Positions 52,076 to 61,942 of a stretch of DNA of 64,000 nt are shown here, piece by piece. Every line of letters begins with the position of its first letter. Positions within the stretch are counted from its first letter, which is position 1. Origin of the DNA: Erwinia sp. JUb26 (GTDB lineage Bacteria > Pseudomonadota > Gammaproteobacteria > Enterobacterales > Enterobacteriaceae); the NCBI RefSeq assembly GCF_003751505.1, contig NZ_RJVB01000004.1, forward strand, positions 186,001 to 250,000. The letters run 5' to 3'. The position numbers and the translations under genes are program-made. Below the pieces are notes generated by a model. That model saw only the letters and a program-made list of their open reading frames with translations, searched no databases and was not told the origin of the DNA.

Positions 52076-53153
52076 CACCCCGCGCCTGCTGCGGCAGAAC
52101 AATCACATCTCCGGCCTGCCAGTGCAGCCAGCAGCGGTCACCCGGCGCGGGCAGCCGGGCGAAGTGTGACTCGGCGGGCTGTACGCGGATTTCTCCCCCG
52201 CCCGGTAAATCGCACGCCAGCCGCAGCGTTGCGCCCGCAAAGCTGACCTCTCTAACCACGGCGGCACAGGCATTCACTCCGGCGATACCGGGTTCAGCGC
52301 TGTACTGCACGCGCTCGGGGCGAACCACCAGCAGATCCGCATTCACCGCCGTGGCCGCCCGCAGCCGCAGCGGCACGCCGTCGGCCACAAAATGCTCGCG
52401 CGCGGCGTACTCCTCACCCTGTGCCGCGACGGGAAAGAGATTGGCCTGGCCGATAAACTCCGCCACAAAGCGGTTGGCGGGCTGGCGATACAGCGCCGCC
52501 GGGGTACCGACCTGCTGCAGCTCGCCGTGGCCGAGGATGCCGATACGATCCGACAGCGTCAGCGCCTCTTCCTGATCGTGCGTGACCAGGATGGTGGTGA
52601 TACCGACGCGCTGTTGGATCGCCCGCAGCTCGTCCTGCATCTCTTTACGCAGCCGCGCATCCAGGTTGGACAGCGGTTCATCCAACAGCAGCACCTGGGG
52701 TTCAATCGCCAGCGCGCGGGCAATCGCTACACGCTGCTGCTGCCCGCCGGAAAGCTGATGCGGCATACGCTGCGCCAGCCCTTCCAGTCGGACCAGCCGC
52801 AGCGCATCGGCCACGCGTTTCTCCTGCTCGCTGCGGGAAACTTTACGCACCTTCAGGCCAAACGCCACGTTGTCCCCCACGCTCAGATGAGGGAACAGCG
52901 CGTAGTTCTGAAACACCATACCGATATTGCGCTGGTAGGGCGGCAGCGCGGTCACCTCCCTGCCGCCCAGTAAAATCTGCCCCTGATTCGGGGCGAGAAA
53001 ACCGGCGATGATGTTAAGCAGGGTGGTTTTACCGCAGCCGCTCGGCCCGAGCAGGGAGAAAAACTCCCCCTGCGCGATGGTCAGGCTGACGTCATTCAGC
53101 GCGCGGTGGTTGTCAAACTGCCGCGCCACGCCGTCGATGACGACAGAACTCAC
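52059..53153 (-). CDS. spermidine/putrescine-type ABC ATPase (PotA family)
   Basis: A 364-residue ATPase: Walker A GPSGCGKTT, Q-loop FQNYALFPHLSV, signature LSGGQQQRVAIARA, Walker [12 protein letters not shown], switch His LVTHDQEEA. A C-terminal TOBE-type domain (LLVVRPERVQYS and onward) is present. It overlaps the binding-protein gene by four bases and the PotB-type gene by 17. Confidence 0.9.
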   Translation of the reverse strand: MSSVVIDGVARQFDNHRALNDVSLTIAQGEFFSLLGPSGCGKTTLLNIIAGFLAPNQGQILLGGREVTALPPYQRNIGMVFQNYALFPHLSVGDNVAFGLKVRKVSRSEQEKRVADALRLVRLEGLAQRMPHQLSGGQQQRVAIARALAIEPQVLLLDEPLSNLDARLRKEMQDELRAIQQRVGITTILVTHDQEEALTLSDRIGILGHGELQQVGTPAALYRQPANRFVAEFIGQANLFPVAAQGEEYAAREHFVADGVPLRLRAATAVNADLLVVRPERVQYSAEPGIAGVNACAAVVREVSFAGATLRLACDLPGGGEIRVQPAESHFARLPAPGDRCWLHWQAGDVIVLPQQARGDDAHA

Positions 53154-54226
53154 TGGTTACCGCCCAGCGCCTGGCTCCAGCGACGGGTCCAGTCGGCCAG
53201 CTGCGGGGTGGCCGTGCTGTAGTCGATCCAGATCAGCTTGCTGTAGGCCTCTTCACCCACCTTCACCTGGCTCTTGAGGCTGTCGCTGTACTGCACGTCT
53301 TTGTTGGTCATGCCGTACAGTGATTTATCCGAGAACGCTTTCTGCACCTCGGGGGCGGACATGGCATTCACCAGCTTGTAGGCGTTGGTAAGGTTAGGTG
53401 CGCCTTTCGGGATCACCCAGTTTGCCGCACCCACCACCGGGCCGTCCGACGGATAGACAAAATCAATCTTCATCCCCTGCTGCTTCAGCGCAAAGACCCG
53501 GCCGTCCCAGTACGGCACCACCCACGCATCGCCACGCTCCAGCAGCGTCTGAATCGCACCCGGACTGTCGGGGAACGCCACGGCATTGCCGCGCAGATCC
53601 TGCAGTTTGCTGAACGCCTTGTCCACCGCCGCAGGCTGGTTCAGCTCGCCGCCGAGCGCATGAACCAGACCGGCAAAGAACTGCAGCCCGGCCGCATAGG
53701 TCGGTGAGGAGATAGCAACGTGGCCTTTATATTCCGGGTTCCACAGATCCAGCCAGCTTTTCGGCGGGTTTTTCACCAGATCGGTGCGGTAGGCCAGGCC
53801 CAGCTGACCGAGGCTGAACGCGGCGGCATAGGTCTGATTATCGTAAACAAAACGCGACTGCACGGTTTTATACAGGTTGTTCAGGTTCGGGATATCTTTG
53901 GCATCCAGCGGCTGCAACAGCCCTGCGGCCTGCGCGCGCTGGACGGTATCGGGCTGGAACACCACCACGTCATACGGCGCGCGGCGTCCCTTGGCGGCAC
54001 GCAGTTTGGCAAACCATTCCGCATCTGCGCCCGGCACGATGGTGAGCTTCAGGTGATTATCTTTGGCAAACTGCTCAAGGCCGGAGGCGCGGATGTTTTT
54101 TTCCCAGTCTCCGCCGTATACGCCCACGACCACAGAATGGCTGTCCTCGGCCGCAACGGCGGCGTGGCCGATAAAGATGCCCACCAGCGCGGCGAGCAGA
54201 CGTTTTTTATGATGAATATTAGGCAT
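53150..54226 (-). CDS. spermidine/putrescine-type ABC substrate-binding protein (PotD family)
   Basis: Encodes 358 residues from the ATG at 54224-54226 (AGGAG upstream). The long upstream extension lies inside hyuB and is not real. Signal peptide MPNIHHKKRLLAALVGIFIG, cleavage near AVAA. The mature protein has the iron/polyamine-type binding fold: VVVGVYGGDWEKNIRASG, YDVVVFQPDTVQRAQAAGLLQPL, SPTYAAGLQFFAGLVHALGG. The ligand is not evident; the hydantoinase genes upstream suggest a cyclic amide. Confidence 0.88.
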   Translation of the reverse strand: MPNIHHKKRLLAALVGIFIGHAAVAAEDSHSVVVGVYGGDWEKNIRASGLEQFAKDNHLKLTIVPGADAEWFAKLRAAKGRRAPYDVVVFQPDTVQRAQAAGLLQPLDAKDIPNLNNLYKTVQSRFVYDNQTYAAAFSLGQLGLAYRTDLVKNPPKSWLDLWNPEYKGHVAISSPTYAAGLQFFAGLVHALGGELNQPAAVDKAFSKLQDLRGNAVAFPDSPGAIQTLLERGDAWVVPYWDGRVFALKQQGMKIDFVYPSDGPVVGAANWVIPKGAPNLTNAYKLVNAMSAPEVQKAFSDKSLYGMTNKDVQYSDSLKSQVKVGEEAYSKLIWIDYSTATPQLADWTRRWSQALGGNQ

Positions 54227-56240
54227 TGTTGTCTCCTGGTATTGAGGTCTCTGAAACGGCAAGCTGCTCCGCCAGCCTTTCCAGCGCGTCGGCAAATGCA
54301 CGCCGCGCAGGGGTAGGATCGGCAGAAACAGAACGGGGGAAATTTTCCGGCAGGCTGCCCAGCGCGGCGGCAAAGACCGCCTGCTTATGGCGCTGCCGTT
54401 CGGCCGGGCTGAGCGGATACAGCAGCCCGTTCAACCGGGTCAGTGCGGCACTGTCAAACACGCTCAGCCAGTTGGTCCGCGCGTCAGACGTTGCATTATC
54501 GGCGTGGCGCGGCTGGCTGCGCGCGGCTGCCGTGGCGGCGTCATCAACGCCCTGTGCGCCGATCGCTACGCCGTAGTGCCGCAGCGCCTGTTCGACGGTC
54601 AGCAACTGGTTATCGACATCCCGCTGCACCGCGAGAGGATCGCGCAGCCAGGGATCGCCCCAGCCGCCGCCGCCCGGGGTTTGCAGCAGCACTTCATCGC
54701 TACGGTTGACGCTAAGCAGATCGATTTTGCCGAGTTTTTTCGCCTCGGGGCTGTCAGGATTGAGGGTCAGCGTGGTGGGCGCACCGGACTGACCGCCCTG
54801 CACACCCCACGGCTGGAACAGCATACGTTCCAGGCCGCGCGCCAACAGGGTACTGTCGTCCTGTAAAATCCGCACGCGGATCTGCTGGCCCATACCGCCG
54901 CGCCACTGACCCGCGCCTGCGGAACCGGGCCGCAGCGCGTACTGGCGAATTTCGATTTGGGTTTCCGCCTCTACCATCTCGACTGGGTTGTTCGCCAGGT
55001 TGGAGATGCTGTTATCGCGGCCATCGATGCCGTCGCGCCCTGCCCGCCCGCCGCCGCCGCCAACCAGCGGCTCAATCACCTGCACATTCTGTTCCCGGCC
55101 GTGACGCGCCGATTCGGCAATCACCAGCGGGATAATGGTTCCGCCGCTGGCGGCAGGCATCACGTCGGGCAGCGGCTGGCCCAGCAGTCCGTTCAGCAGG
55201 TCGTTTACCCGTACCGCCGCCGCATGGCGCACACCCACCGCGGCCGGATAGTGCGGATTGACCAGTGAGCCCGGTGGTGCATACAGCGTAACCGGAGCCA
55301 GCAGACCTGCATTCAGCGGCACCGTTTTATCCAGCGTGCACACCAGCGCAAGGATTCGCAGCGTCAGCCACGCGTGGGGATCGCCGTGGCTGGGAATATT
55401 GATGGCGGCCGCCACCTGCGCGTCGCTGCCGGTAAAATCCAGGTGGACCTGGCCGTCAGTGAAGGTGGCGGTTATCGCCAGCCGTACCGGCAGGCCGCTG
55501 CCTGCGGCATCATCCAGATAGTCTTCAAACTGATAGACGCCGTCGGGAATGGTTTTCAGCACCTGTCGCGCACGCGCCGCCGAGTAAGCCTGCAAATCCT
55601 GCTGTGCCTGGCGCACCGCCGTAACACCGTGCTGTGAGGTAATCCGGCTCAGACGCTCGCGGCCCGCATTCAGCGCCGCCAGCATCGCCTGAATATCGCC
55701 GCTAATCGCCTCCGGGGTGCGGCTGTTGGCGGTGAGGATCGCCATCACATCGCGATTCAGCTCCCCGGCGCGCAGCAGCTTCACCGGTGGGATCTGCAAT
55801 CCTTCCTGGTAGATATCGCTATTGGTGGGCGAGATGCTGCTCGGTACGCGCCCGCCAACGTCTGAGGCGTGCAGGAATGCCCAGCCCCATGCCACCAGCT
55901 CACCGTCAATAAACCACGGGGCCAGCAGCTGCAGGTCGGGAATATGGGTGGCCAGCCCCCGTGAGCGCCACGGATCGTTGGTCAGGATCACATCCCCAGG
56001 AGCCACTTCACCGACGGCGGACATCGCCGTCAGGGCATTCAGCCCGACGAAGCCGGACACCCCAATGCCTTTGGGATAGGCAAAAAAACGCCCCTGCAAA
56101 TCCGCCACCGCGCAGCAGAAGTCGGCGGTTTCTTTCACGTACAGCGTGCGGCCGGTACGCTGCAGAATATGGCACATCTCTTCCGTCAGCGCGGTCAGTT
56201 TCTGGTTGAGGATTTCAAGCGTAATCGCATCAAGCTTCAT
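54219..56240 (-). CDS. hyuB: hydantoinase/oxoprolinase subunit B (HyuB)
   Basis: A 673-residue HyuB-type protein. Markers are KLDAITLEILNQKLTALTEEM at the start, GDVILTNDPWRSRGLATHIPD in the metal-dependent core, and the glycine-rich GGGGGRAGRDGIDGRDN region. The C-terminus includes LQTPGGGGWGDP, the family's closing motif. With HyuA it forms an ATP-dependent enzyme that opens five-membered cyclic imides such as N-methylhydantoin, 5-oxoproline or carbamoyl-type compounds. It overlaps hyuA by four bases and the binding-protein gene by eight. Confidence 0.9.
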   Translation of the reverse strand: MKLDAITLEILNQKLTALTEEMCHILQRTGRTLYVKETADFCCAVADLQGRFFAYPKGIGVSGFVGLNALTAMSAVGEVAPGDVILTNDPWRSRGLATHIPDLQLLAPWFIDGELVAWGWAFLHASDVGGRVPSSISPTNSDIYQEGLQIPPVKLLRAGELNRDVMAILTANSRTPEAISGDIQAMLAALNAGRERLSRITSQHGVTAVRQAQQDLQAYSAARARQVLKTIPDGVYQFEDYLDDAAGSGLPVRLAITATFTDGQVHLDFTGSDAQVAAAINIPSHGDPHAWLTLRILALVCTLDKTVPLNAGLLAPVTLYAPPGSLVNPHYPAAVGVRHAAAVRVNDLLNGLLGQPLPDVMPAASGGTIIPLVIAESARHGREQNVQVIEPLVGGGGGRAGRDGIDGRDNSISNLANNPVEMVEAETQIEIRQYALRPGSAGAGQWRGGMGQQIRVRILQDDSTLLARGLERMLFQPWGVQGGQSGAPTTLTLNPDSPEAKKLGKIDLLSVNRSDEVLLQTPGGGGWGDPWLRDPLAVQRDVDNQLLTVEQALRHYGVAIGAQGVDDAATAAARSQPRHADNATSDARTNWLSVFDSAALTRLNGLLYPLSPAERQRHKQAVFAAALGSLPENFPRSVSADPTPARRAFADALERLAEQLAVSETSIPGDNNA

Positions 56241-58294
56241 GCCGTGCCTCCCGGAATACGGACGATCAACAGATTACCGTGGGCATCGGGATTCGCCGTC
56301 CAGCCCGGTAAAATCACCGTGGTGGTGTCATCCTGTTCGATGACCGCCGGGCCTTGAATGACGCTGTCGGTGCACAGATTCTCACGCTGCCAGATCGCGG
56401 CATCCGCCCAGCCGTCGGCAAGGAAAATCGACCGACTCGCCGGGGCAACGTGGGCCGTTTGCGCATCGAACGGTTTGTCCTCCGGCTGCGGCAGCGCCGC
56501 ATTCAGATACAGGCGCAGAGTCGTCAGCTCAACGGCGGCTTCCGGGGTAATAAAGCCGTAGCGCTGCCGGTGCAGCTGCTGGAATCTGGTCTTGAGCTGT
56601 TCCAGCGTGACGTCCTGCGGAGAACCGAGGCTCACGCTGAGCTCGTAGGCCTGCCCGACATAGCGCATATCCGCTTCCACGCCGTAATCAACCCGGCTGC
56701 TGAGGCGGCGGGCCTGCTGAGTAAACCAGCCTTCGGCCAGCTGATGCAGGTCTTCAAGCGTGGCGGCGATTTTGCGCCAGCTGCCCGCCGTGAGCTGAAT
56801 GCGCAGGCTGCGGACAAAATCTCGCCGGATATTTGCACCGATAGCGCCGTCGGCGCAGAATGTTCCCGGGCGCAGCGGCACCAGAATACGCCGCAGTCCC
56901 GCTTCGGCGGCGAAGAAGTTGGCATGCGTCGGGCCTGCGCCGCCAAACGGGATCAGCGTCAGCTCATCGGAGGCAAGACCGCGCTGCGCCAGCGCCTTGT
57001 TCAGCTCGGTGGCCATCTGGGCCGTCGCCACCGCAATCGCACCGCGTGCAACCTCAGCAGCATCCATCCCCAGCGTTTCTCCTGTTTGCTGAAGTGCGCG
57101 CGTGGCGGCTTCACGGTCCAGTTCGATACTGCCCGCCAGGCGGTTTTCAGCAGACAGGATGCCGCTGACCAGATAGCAGTCGGTCAGCGTCGGCTGCGTG
57201 CCGCCGCGCCGGTAGGCCACCGGTCCGGGATCGGCTCCGGCGCTTTCCGGCCCGACTTTCAGGATGCCGTATTCATCCACCTGCACGAGCGAGCCACCGC
57301 CTGCGCCGATGGCCGATACGCCGACCACCGGCAGGATCAGCGGCAGGCCGCCGATTTCGGTGCGGTTTACCCGCTCGATTTCCCCTTCTGCCGACAGCGA
57401 AATATCGCTGCTGGTGCCACCCATATCGAAGGAAACGAACCCGCGACCTGCGGCAAGCCGCGATGCTGCCGTGACCCCGGAGGCCGGACCCGACAGTAGC
57501 GTATCCACCGGGCGCTGCTGAGCGGCATCCAGCGGCAGCACGCCGCCGTTAGAGGCGGTGATCAATAATGGAACCTCAATCCCCTGCCCGGTCAGCAATG
57601 TGTTAAGACGGGTAAAGTAGCGCTGCATCAGCGGCTGGATATAGGCGTTAAGCCCGGCCACCAGCGTACGTTCATACTCGCGAATTTCCGGCCACAGCTG
57701 CGCTGAAGAGAGTACCGGCACATTGCCGAGCCTGGCCGCCAGTGCTGCCGCCAGTTCCGCTTCCCGCGCCGGGTTGGCGTAGCCATTGATGGTCACCAGC
57801 GCCACCGCGCTGACGTTCAACGCGGCCAGTTCTTCGGCAGCCTGTGCCAGCGCGGCCTCGGTCGGCCACTGCGTCACCTCACCCTCAGGGCTGAAACGCG
57901 CCGGGATCTCCACCACGCGACGGCGCGGTAAAAACGGTGCTTCGCGATCGGCGTGAAAATCGAACGAGGACGGCATACGGGCGCGGGCAATCTCCAGCAC
58001 ATCGCGAAATCCTGTGGTGATCGCAAGGGCAATATCCGCCCCGCGGCGCTGGATAATGGCATTCAGCCCCAGCGTGGTGCCGTGCAGTACCAGCGACAGC
58101 GCGCTGGCCGGCAGCTGGCTTTTTTGCAGGACCGCCTGAAGCCCTTCACTGACGGCCAGGGCAGGATCGGCGGGCGTACTGGGTTGTTTATGGTAAAAAC
58201 GCTGCTGGCGCTGCGGATCAAATAGAACAAAGTCGGTAAAGGTTCCGCCGACGTCCACGCCGACGGTTGCGCCGGCTGCGGGGCTGTTATCCAC
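56237..58294 (-). CDS. hyuA: hydantoinase/oxoprolinase subunit A (HyuA)
   Basis: A 685-residue ATP-binding subunit. The N-terminal VGVDVGGTFTDFVLFD is the acetate/sugar-kinase-like phosphate-1 loop, and SFDMGGTSSDISL the second. GAGGGSLVQVDEYGILKVGPESAGADPGPVAYRRGG is diagnostic of HyuA. First gene of the six-gene reverse-strand operon. The subunit activates the cyclic amide using ATP and passes it to HyuB. Confidence 0.9.
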   Translation of the reverse strand: MDNSPAAGATVGVDVGGTFTDFVLFDPQRQQRFYHKQPSTPADPALAVSEGLQAVLQKSQLPASALSLVLHGTTLGLNAIIQRRGADIALAITTGFRDVLEIARARMPSSFDFHADREAPFLPRRRVVEIPARFSPEGEVTQWPTEAALAQAAEELAALNVSAVALVTINGYANPAREAELAAALAARLGNVPVLSSAQLWPEIREYERTLVAGLNAYIQPLMQRYFTRLNTLLTGQGIEVPLLITASNGGVLPLDAAQQRPVDTLLSGPASGVTAASRLAAGRGFVSFDMGGTSSDISLSAEGEIERVNRTEIGGLPLILPVVGVSAIGAGGGSLVQVDEYGILKVGPESAGADPGPVAYRRGGTQPTLTDCYLVSGILSAENRLAGSIELDREAATRALQQTGETLGMDAAEVARGAIAVATAQMATELNKALAQRGLASDELTLIPFGGAGPTHANFFAAEAGLRRILVPLRPGTFCADGAIGANIRRDFVRSLRIQLTAGSWRKIAATLEDLHQLAEGWFTQQARRLSSRVDYGVEADMRYVGQAYELSVSLGSPQDVTLEQLKTRFQQLHRQRYGFITPEAAVELTTLRLYLNAALPQPEDKPFDAQTAHVAPASRSIFLADGWADAAIWQRENLCTDSVIQGPAVIEQDDTTTVILPGWTANPDAHGNLLIVRIPGGTA

Positions 58295-58623
58295 CTTACT
58301 TCTCCTGCATTACAAGTCACTGAGATAATCGGTATGGTCCGTAACCCCTTAATCTCCCTTGATTTGCCGGATTTCACGAATAACAAAAATGACTTAGCTT
58401 TGCCGAAAAACGCATGAAGTGGATTCTTCACTTAACGGATGCTGAGATGAAATATCACTAACAATAGATTTAAGGGGCTTAATCTAAGCTTTTATGATGG
58501 ATTTATCGCTTTTAAAGGCGTTAAAACAACTCTTATGGTAGACTTGACGTTAAAATCATTTGTTGTGATAAAAGAGCTTAAAACACCCCTTGTCGATGAT
58601 TTTAACTATCAGGAGCTTTTATT
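58295..58623. promoter_or_regulatory. divergent promoter region of hyuA and hipB with direct repeats
   Basis: About 330 AT-rich bases. Two similar direct repeats, AAAGGCGTTAAAACAACT (58514-58531) and AAAGAGCTTAAAACACCC (58571-58588), lie before the second hipB; a GACGTTAAAATC stretch sits between them. They are candidate antitoxin operators. No gene is seen. Confidence 0.35.
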
Positions 58624-58971
58624 ATGTCTCTTAAGCTCTATTCCGAATCGACACTGATTGCCCAACTGGGGCAACGCCTGCGCGAGCATCGGTTACGCCG
58701 CAACCTGCTGCAAAAAGAGCTGGCCGCAAAGGCGGGGATTTCAGTCTCGGCGCTGAAAAAGCTGGAAAGCGACGGTAGAGTGACGCTGGAAAACTTTATG
58801 AAGGTGGTGTTTGCCCTGCGGCTGGAGAGAGAGATGACCGGCCTGTTTGAACTCCCGGCAATGAGCATCGCGCAGGTCGAGGCGTTGAAAGCGCCCACCC
58901 GGCAGCGGGCGGCTAAACGCAGGACGCCGACTGCGGTACAGGGTTCAGGCACAAAAGAGGGAAAACAATGA
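58624..58971 (+). CDS. hipB: HipB-like XRE-family antitoxin (second copy)
   Basis: A 115-residue protein with an XRE helix-turn-helix across residues 12-68 (RLREHRLRRNLLQKELAAKAGISVSALKKLES). A basic C-terminal tail (PTRQRAAKRRTPT) distinguishes it from the first copy. CAGGAGC precedes the ATG. It overlaps the kinase gene by four bases (ATGA). Confidence 0.85.
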   Translation: MSLKLYSESTLIAQLGQRLREHRLRRNLLQKELAAKAGISVSALKKLESDGRVTLENFMKVVFALRLEREMTGLFELPAMSIAQVEALKAPTRQRAAKRRTPTAVQGSGTKEGKQ

Positions 58972-60233
58972 AAAATAATTATGTCCCTCTCCGCCGACTG
59001 GAAGTGATCTACGAAGGCTGGGGAGAACACTGGGTGTTGGGTACGCTGGCCGAAGGTCGCCAGCGTGGCGAGTGGCTGTTTGAATATTCCGCCCAAAGCA
59101 TCGATCGCGGCATTGAGTTTTCGCCGCTGCTCCATCCCCCGGTCAGCACCACCTACGCCGATTTTGAACGCCATCAGGAAGGTATCCCCGGTTTTATTGC
59201 TGACTCGCTGCCCGACGGCTGGGGTCGGCTGTTAATGGACCGGCTCCTGCGGCGCAATGCCATTGAGCCTGCGGCACTCTCTCCGCTGGACAGGCTGGCG
59301 ATGCTGGGCAGCAACACCATGGGGGCGCTCACTTACCGGCCGGTGATGGAGGTTCCGGGGCAGGCAGCGGAGCAGCATACGATTAACGATCTTCTGCTGC
59401 TGGCGCGTGAAATCGAGGTGGAGGTCGCCGGACTGGATTCGGACGTGCTGCCGGAGCTGGTGCGGCTGGGCGGCTCGCCGCACGGTGCGCGGCCCAAGGT
59501 GCTGCTGGATTTTGACCCCGCCAGTGGAAAAATTCAGTCGTCGCCGTTTGCCGGCAGCGATCCCTGGCTGATCAAATTCCCGGCGGCGCAGGAAGCCGCC
59601 TGGGTCTGCGCGCTGGAAGAAGTCTATGCCCGGCTGGCGAGAAAAGCCGGTATTGAATTCCCCGAAAGCCGCTGGTTTGCGCTGGGTGACGGGCTGTCGG
59701 CCTTCGGCGTGAAGCGTTTCGATCGCCAGCAGGGAATGCGGGTGCCGACCATTAGCATGGCGGGTGCGCTGCAGGCCGATTTCCGCCTGCCCTGCCTGGA
59801 CTACAGCGATATCCTGCAGGCCACGGCGATGATTACCCGTTCGGCTACCGAGCGGGAAGCGCAGGCACGCCGCATGGTGTTTAACGTGATCGTGAATAAT
59901 CAGGACGATCACGCCAAAAACTTTGCCTTCAGTCTGAATCAGAACGAAGAATGGCGGCTTTCGCCCGCCTACGACATCACCTTTCAGAGCGGACCGGGCG
60001 GTCAGCATCAATCTTCCGTTGCCGGACATGGGAAAAACATCAGCCGCAGGGCGCTGATGACGGCCGCGAAATCGGCCGATATCAGTGAGAAGACGATGAA
60101 TAGGATTATCGAAGAAGTCTGCGACGTTGCCGCAGCCTTTGTCGCTACGGCAAAAGAGCTGGGCGATGCGATTCCGGCGGCGGTGCTTAACGAGGTGAAT
60201 GCGAAGATTAAGGCCAGCATCCGCGCGCTTTAA
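58968..60233 (+). CDS. hipA: HipA-family kinase toxin (second copy)
   Basis: A 421-residue HipA kinase. Couple-hipA subdomain residues IPGFIADSLPDGWGRLLMDRLL and a GGSPHGARPKVLLDFD segment precede the kinase motifs NNQDDHAKNFAFS (catalytic Asp) and LSPAYDITF (metal Asp). Sequence differs strongly from the HipA at 13771-15033; the shared parts are mainly the catalytic blocks. It ends four bases into the 3' end of the convergent ABC ATPase gene. Target unknown. Confidence 0.85.
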   Translation: MKNNYVPLRRLEVIYEGWGEHWVLGTLAEGRQRGEWLFEYSAQSIDRGIEFSPLLHPPVSTTYADFERHQEGIPGFIADSLPDGWGRLLMDRLLRRNAIEPAALSPLDRLAMLGSNTMGALTYRPVMEVPGQAAEQHTINDLLLLAREIEVEVAGLDSDVLPELVRLGGSPHGARPKVLLDFDPASGKIQSSPFAGSDPWLIKFPAAQEAAWVCALEEVYARLARKAGIEFPESRWFALGDGLSAFGVKRFDRQQGMRVPTISMAGALQADFRLPCLDYSDILQATAMITRSATEREAQARRMVFNVIVNNQDDHAKNFAFSLNQNEEWRLSPAYDITFQSGPGGQHQSSVAGHGKNISRRALMTAAKSADISEKTMNRIIEEVCDVAAAFVATAKELGDAIPAAVLNEVNAKIKASIRAL

Positions 60234-61942
60234 CCCGGCGAGAAGGCGAATGCCGGTTCGGCCGCTGCGGGCAACGGCAGCTGACGCGCTTCCGCCCCGC
60301 CAACCGCAGACAGAAGCTGGCGGGTCCAGACGTGCTGTGGCCGGTGCCAGACATCGGCCGCATCCCCTGCTTCAATGATTTCCCCCTGATTCATCACCAT
60401 AATCCGGTCTGACATATAGCGCACCACGGCCAGGTTGTGGGAGATAAACAGATAGCTCAGACCCAGTTCCTGCTTCATCTCCAGCAGCAGATTAAGGATC
60501 TGCGCCTGCACCGAGACATCCAGTGCAGAAACCGCCTCATCGCAGATCACCAGCCGGGGTTTGACAATCAGCGCGCGGGCAATGCCGATACGCTGGCGCT
60601 GGCCGCCGGAGAACTCATGGGCATAACGATGCAGCGACTGCCGCGGCAGGCCCACCCGGTCCAGCATGGTGTGGATGCGCTGTAAGCGCTGTGAGGCCGG
60701 GGCAGGATCGTGCAGATGCAGTACGGAATCCAGAATGGTGAAAATGGTGTGTCGTGGGTTTAACGACGCGTAGGGATCCTGAAAAATCATCTGTACGCTC
60801 CTGCGCAGGTTTTTCAGCCGGGATTCCGGCAAAGGGGTAAGATCCGTGCCGTCCAGCAGTATTTTGCCGCTGTCCGGGCGGAGCAGGCGCAATATACTTC
60901 GCGACAGCGTTGATTTCCCGCAGCCCGATTCGCCGACCAGGCCCAGCGTTTCACCGGCGTGGAGATCAAAGCTGATGTCTTTCAGGGCGGGGATGCGCGT
61001 GCGGCCGCGGCTGTAGCTCACATTGAGCTGGCTGACCGACAGCAGCGGCTGTGTTTCCCGCTGGCTGAACGTCTCAGGAAACGACAGCGTAGCGGGCTGA
61101 TAGAGATGAAAGCGATCGGCACCGTTGTGGCGAATTTCGGTGAGCAGGCGCTGGCGATAGTGCAAATCGTGCTCGCCCGTCAGCGAAGCGGCCATCAGGC
61201 CACGCGTATAATCATGGCCTGGCTGGTGCAGTATCGCCTCGGCGGCCCCCTGCTCGACAATCCTGCCGTTGTGCATCACGGCGACGCTATCGGCCCAGCG
61301 GGAAACCAGCCCGAGGTCGTGGGTGATCATCAGCACGCTCAGAGAAAGTTCCCGGCGCAGCCGGTCCAGCAGCGACATAATGCTGGCCTGCACCGTGACG
61401 TCGAGTGCGGTCGTCGGCTCATCGGCGATCAGCAGTCGGGGTTCACAGGCAACGGCCATCGCAATCATTACCCGCTGCCGCTGGCCGCCGGAGAGCTGAT
61501 GCGGAAAATCATCCACCCGCCTGGCAGGATCGGGAATATTCACCAGCGACAGCAGTTCGATGGCGCGGGCGCGGGCCTGTCTGTGCGATAGCCGCTGATG
61601 GACCCGCAGGGTTTCCGCGATTTGTGCTCCAACGCTGTACACCGGATTCAGCGAGGTCATCGGCTCCTGGAAAATCATCGACAGCGCATCACCGCGCAGC
61701 TTTCGCAGGGCGGAGGACGGCAGTTTCAGCACATCGCGCCCGGCAAATTCAATGCGTCCGCTGACCTTCGCCTGGCCGGACAACAGGCCCATTATCGCCA
61801 GCGCGGTGGCGGATTTTCCGCTGCCTGATTCACCGACCAGCGCCAGCATGTCCCCCTGTGCCAGGCTGAAATTCACGTCGTTAACCGCGGCATGACTGCC
61901 GAAACGAATTTGCAGATTTTCCACGGAGAGAAGTGGTTGCAT
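60230..61942 (-). CDS. fused DppD-DppF-type ABC ATPase (second transporter)
   Basis: A 570-residue protein with two ABC domains. First: Walker [10 protein letters not shown], signature [14 protein letters not shown], Walker [13 protein letters not shown]. Second: [36 protein letters not shown] DppF-like C-terminus is present. It is distinct from the fused ATPase at 48666-50276. The start at 61942 overlaps the upstream permease stop by one base, so it is translated with the DppC- and DppB-type genes. Confidence 0.9.
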   Translation of the reverse strand: MQPLLSVENLQIRFGSHAAVNDVNFSLAQGDMLALVGESGSGKSATALAIMGLLSGQAKVSGRIEFAGRDVLKLPSSALRKLRGDALSMIFQEPMTSLNPVYSVGAQIAETLRVHQRLSHRQARARAIELLSLVNIPDPARRVDDFPHQLSGGQRQRVMIAMAVACEPRLLIADEPTTALDVTVQASIMSLLDRLRRELSLSVLMITHDLGLVSRWADSVAVMHNGRIVEQGAAEAILHQPGHDYTRGLMAASLTGEHDLHYRQRLLTEIRHNGADRFHLYQPATLSFPETFSQRETQPLLSVSQLNVSYSRGRTRIPALKDISFDLHAGETLGLVGESGCGKSTLSRSILRLLRPDSGKILLDGTDLTPLPESRLKNLRRSVQMIFQDPYASLNPRHTIFTILDSVLHLHDPAPASQRLQRIHTMLDRVGLPRQSLHRYAHEFSGGQRQRIGIARALIVKPRLVICDEAVSALDVSVQAQILNLLLEMKQELGLSYLFISHNLAVVRYMSDRIMVMNQGEIIEAGDAADVWHRPQHVWTRQLLSAVGGAEARQLPLPAAAEPAFAFSPG

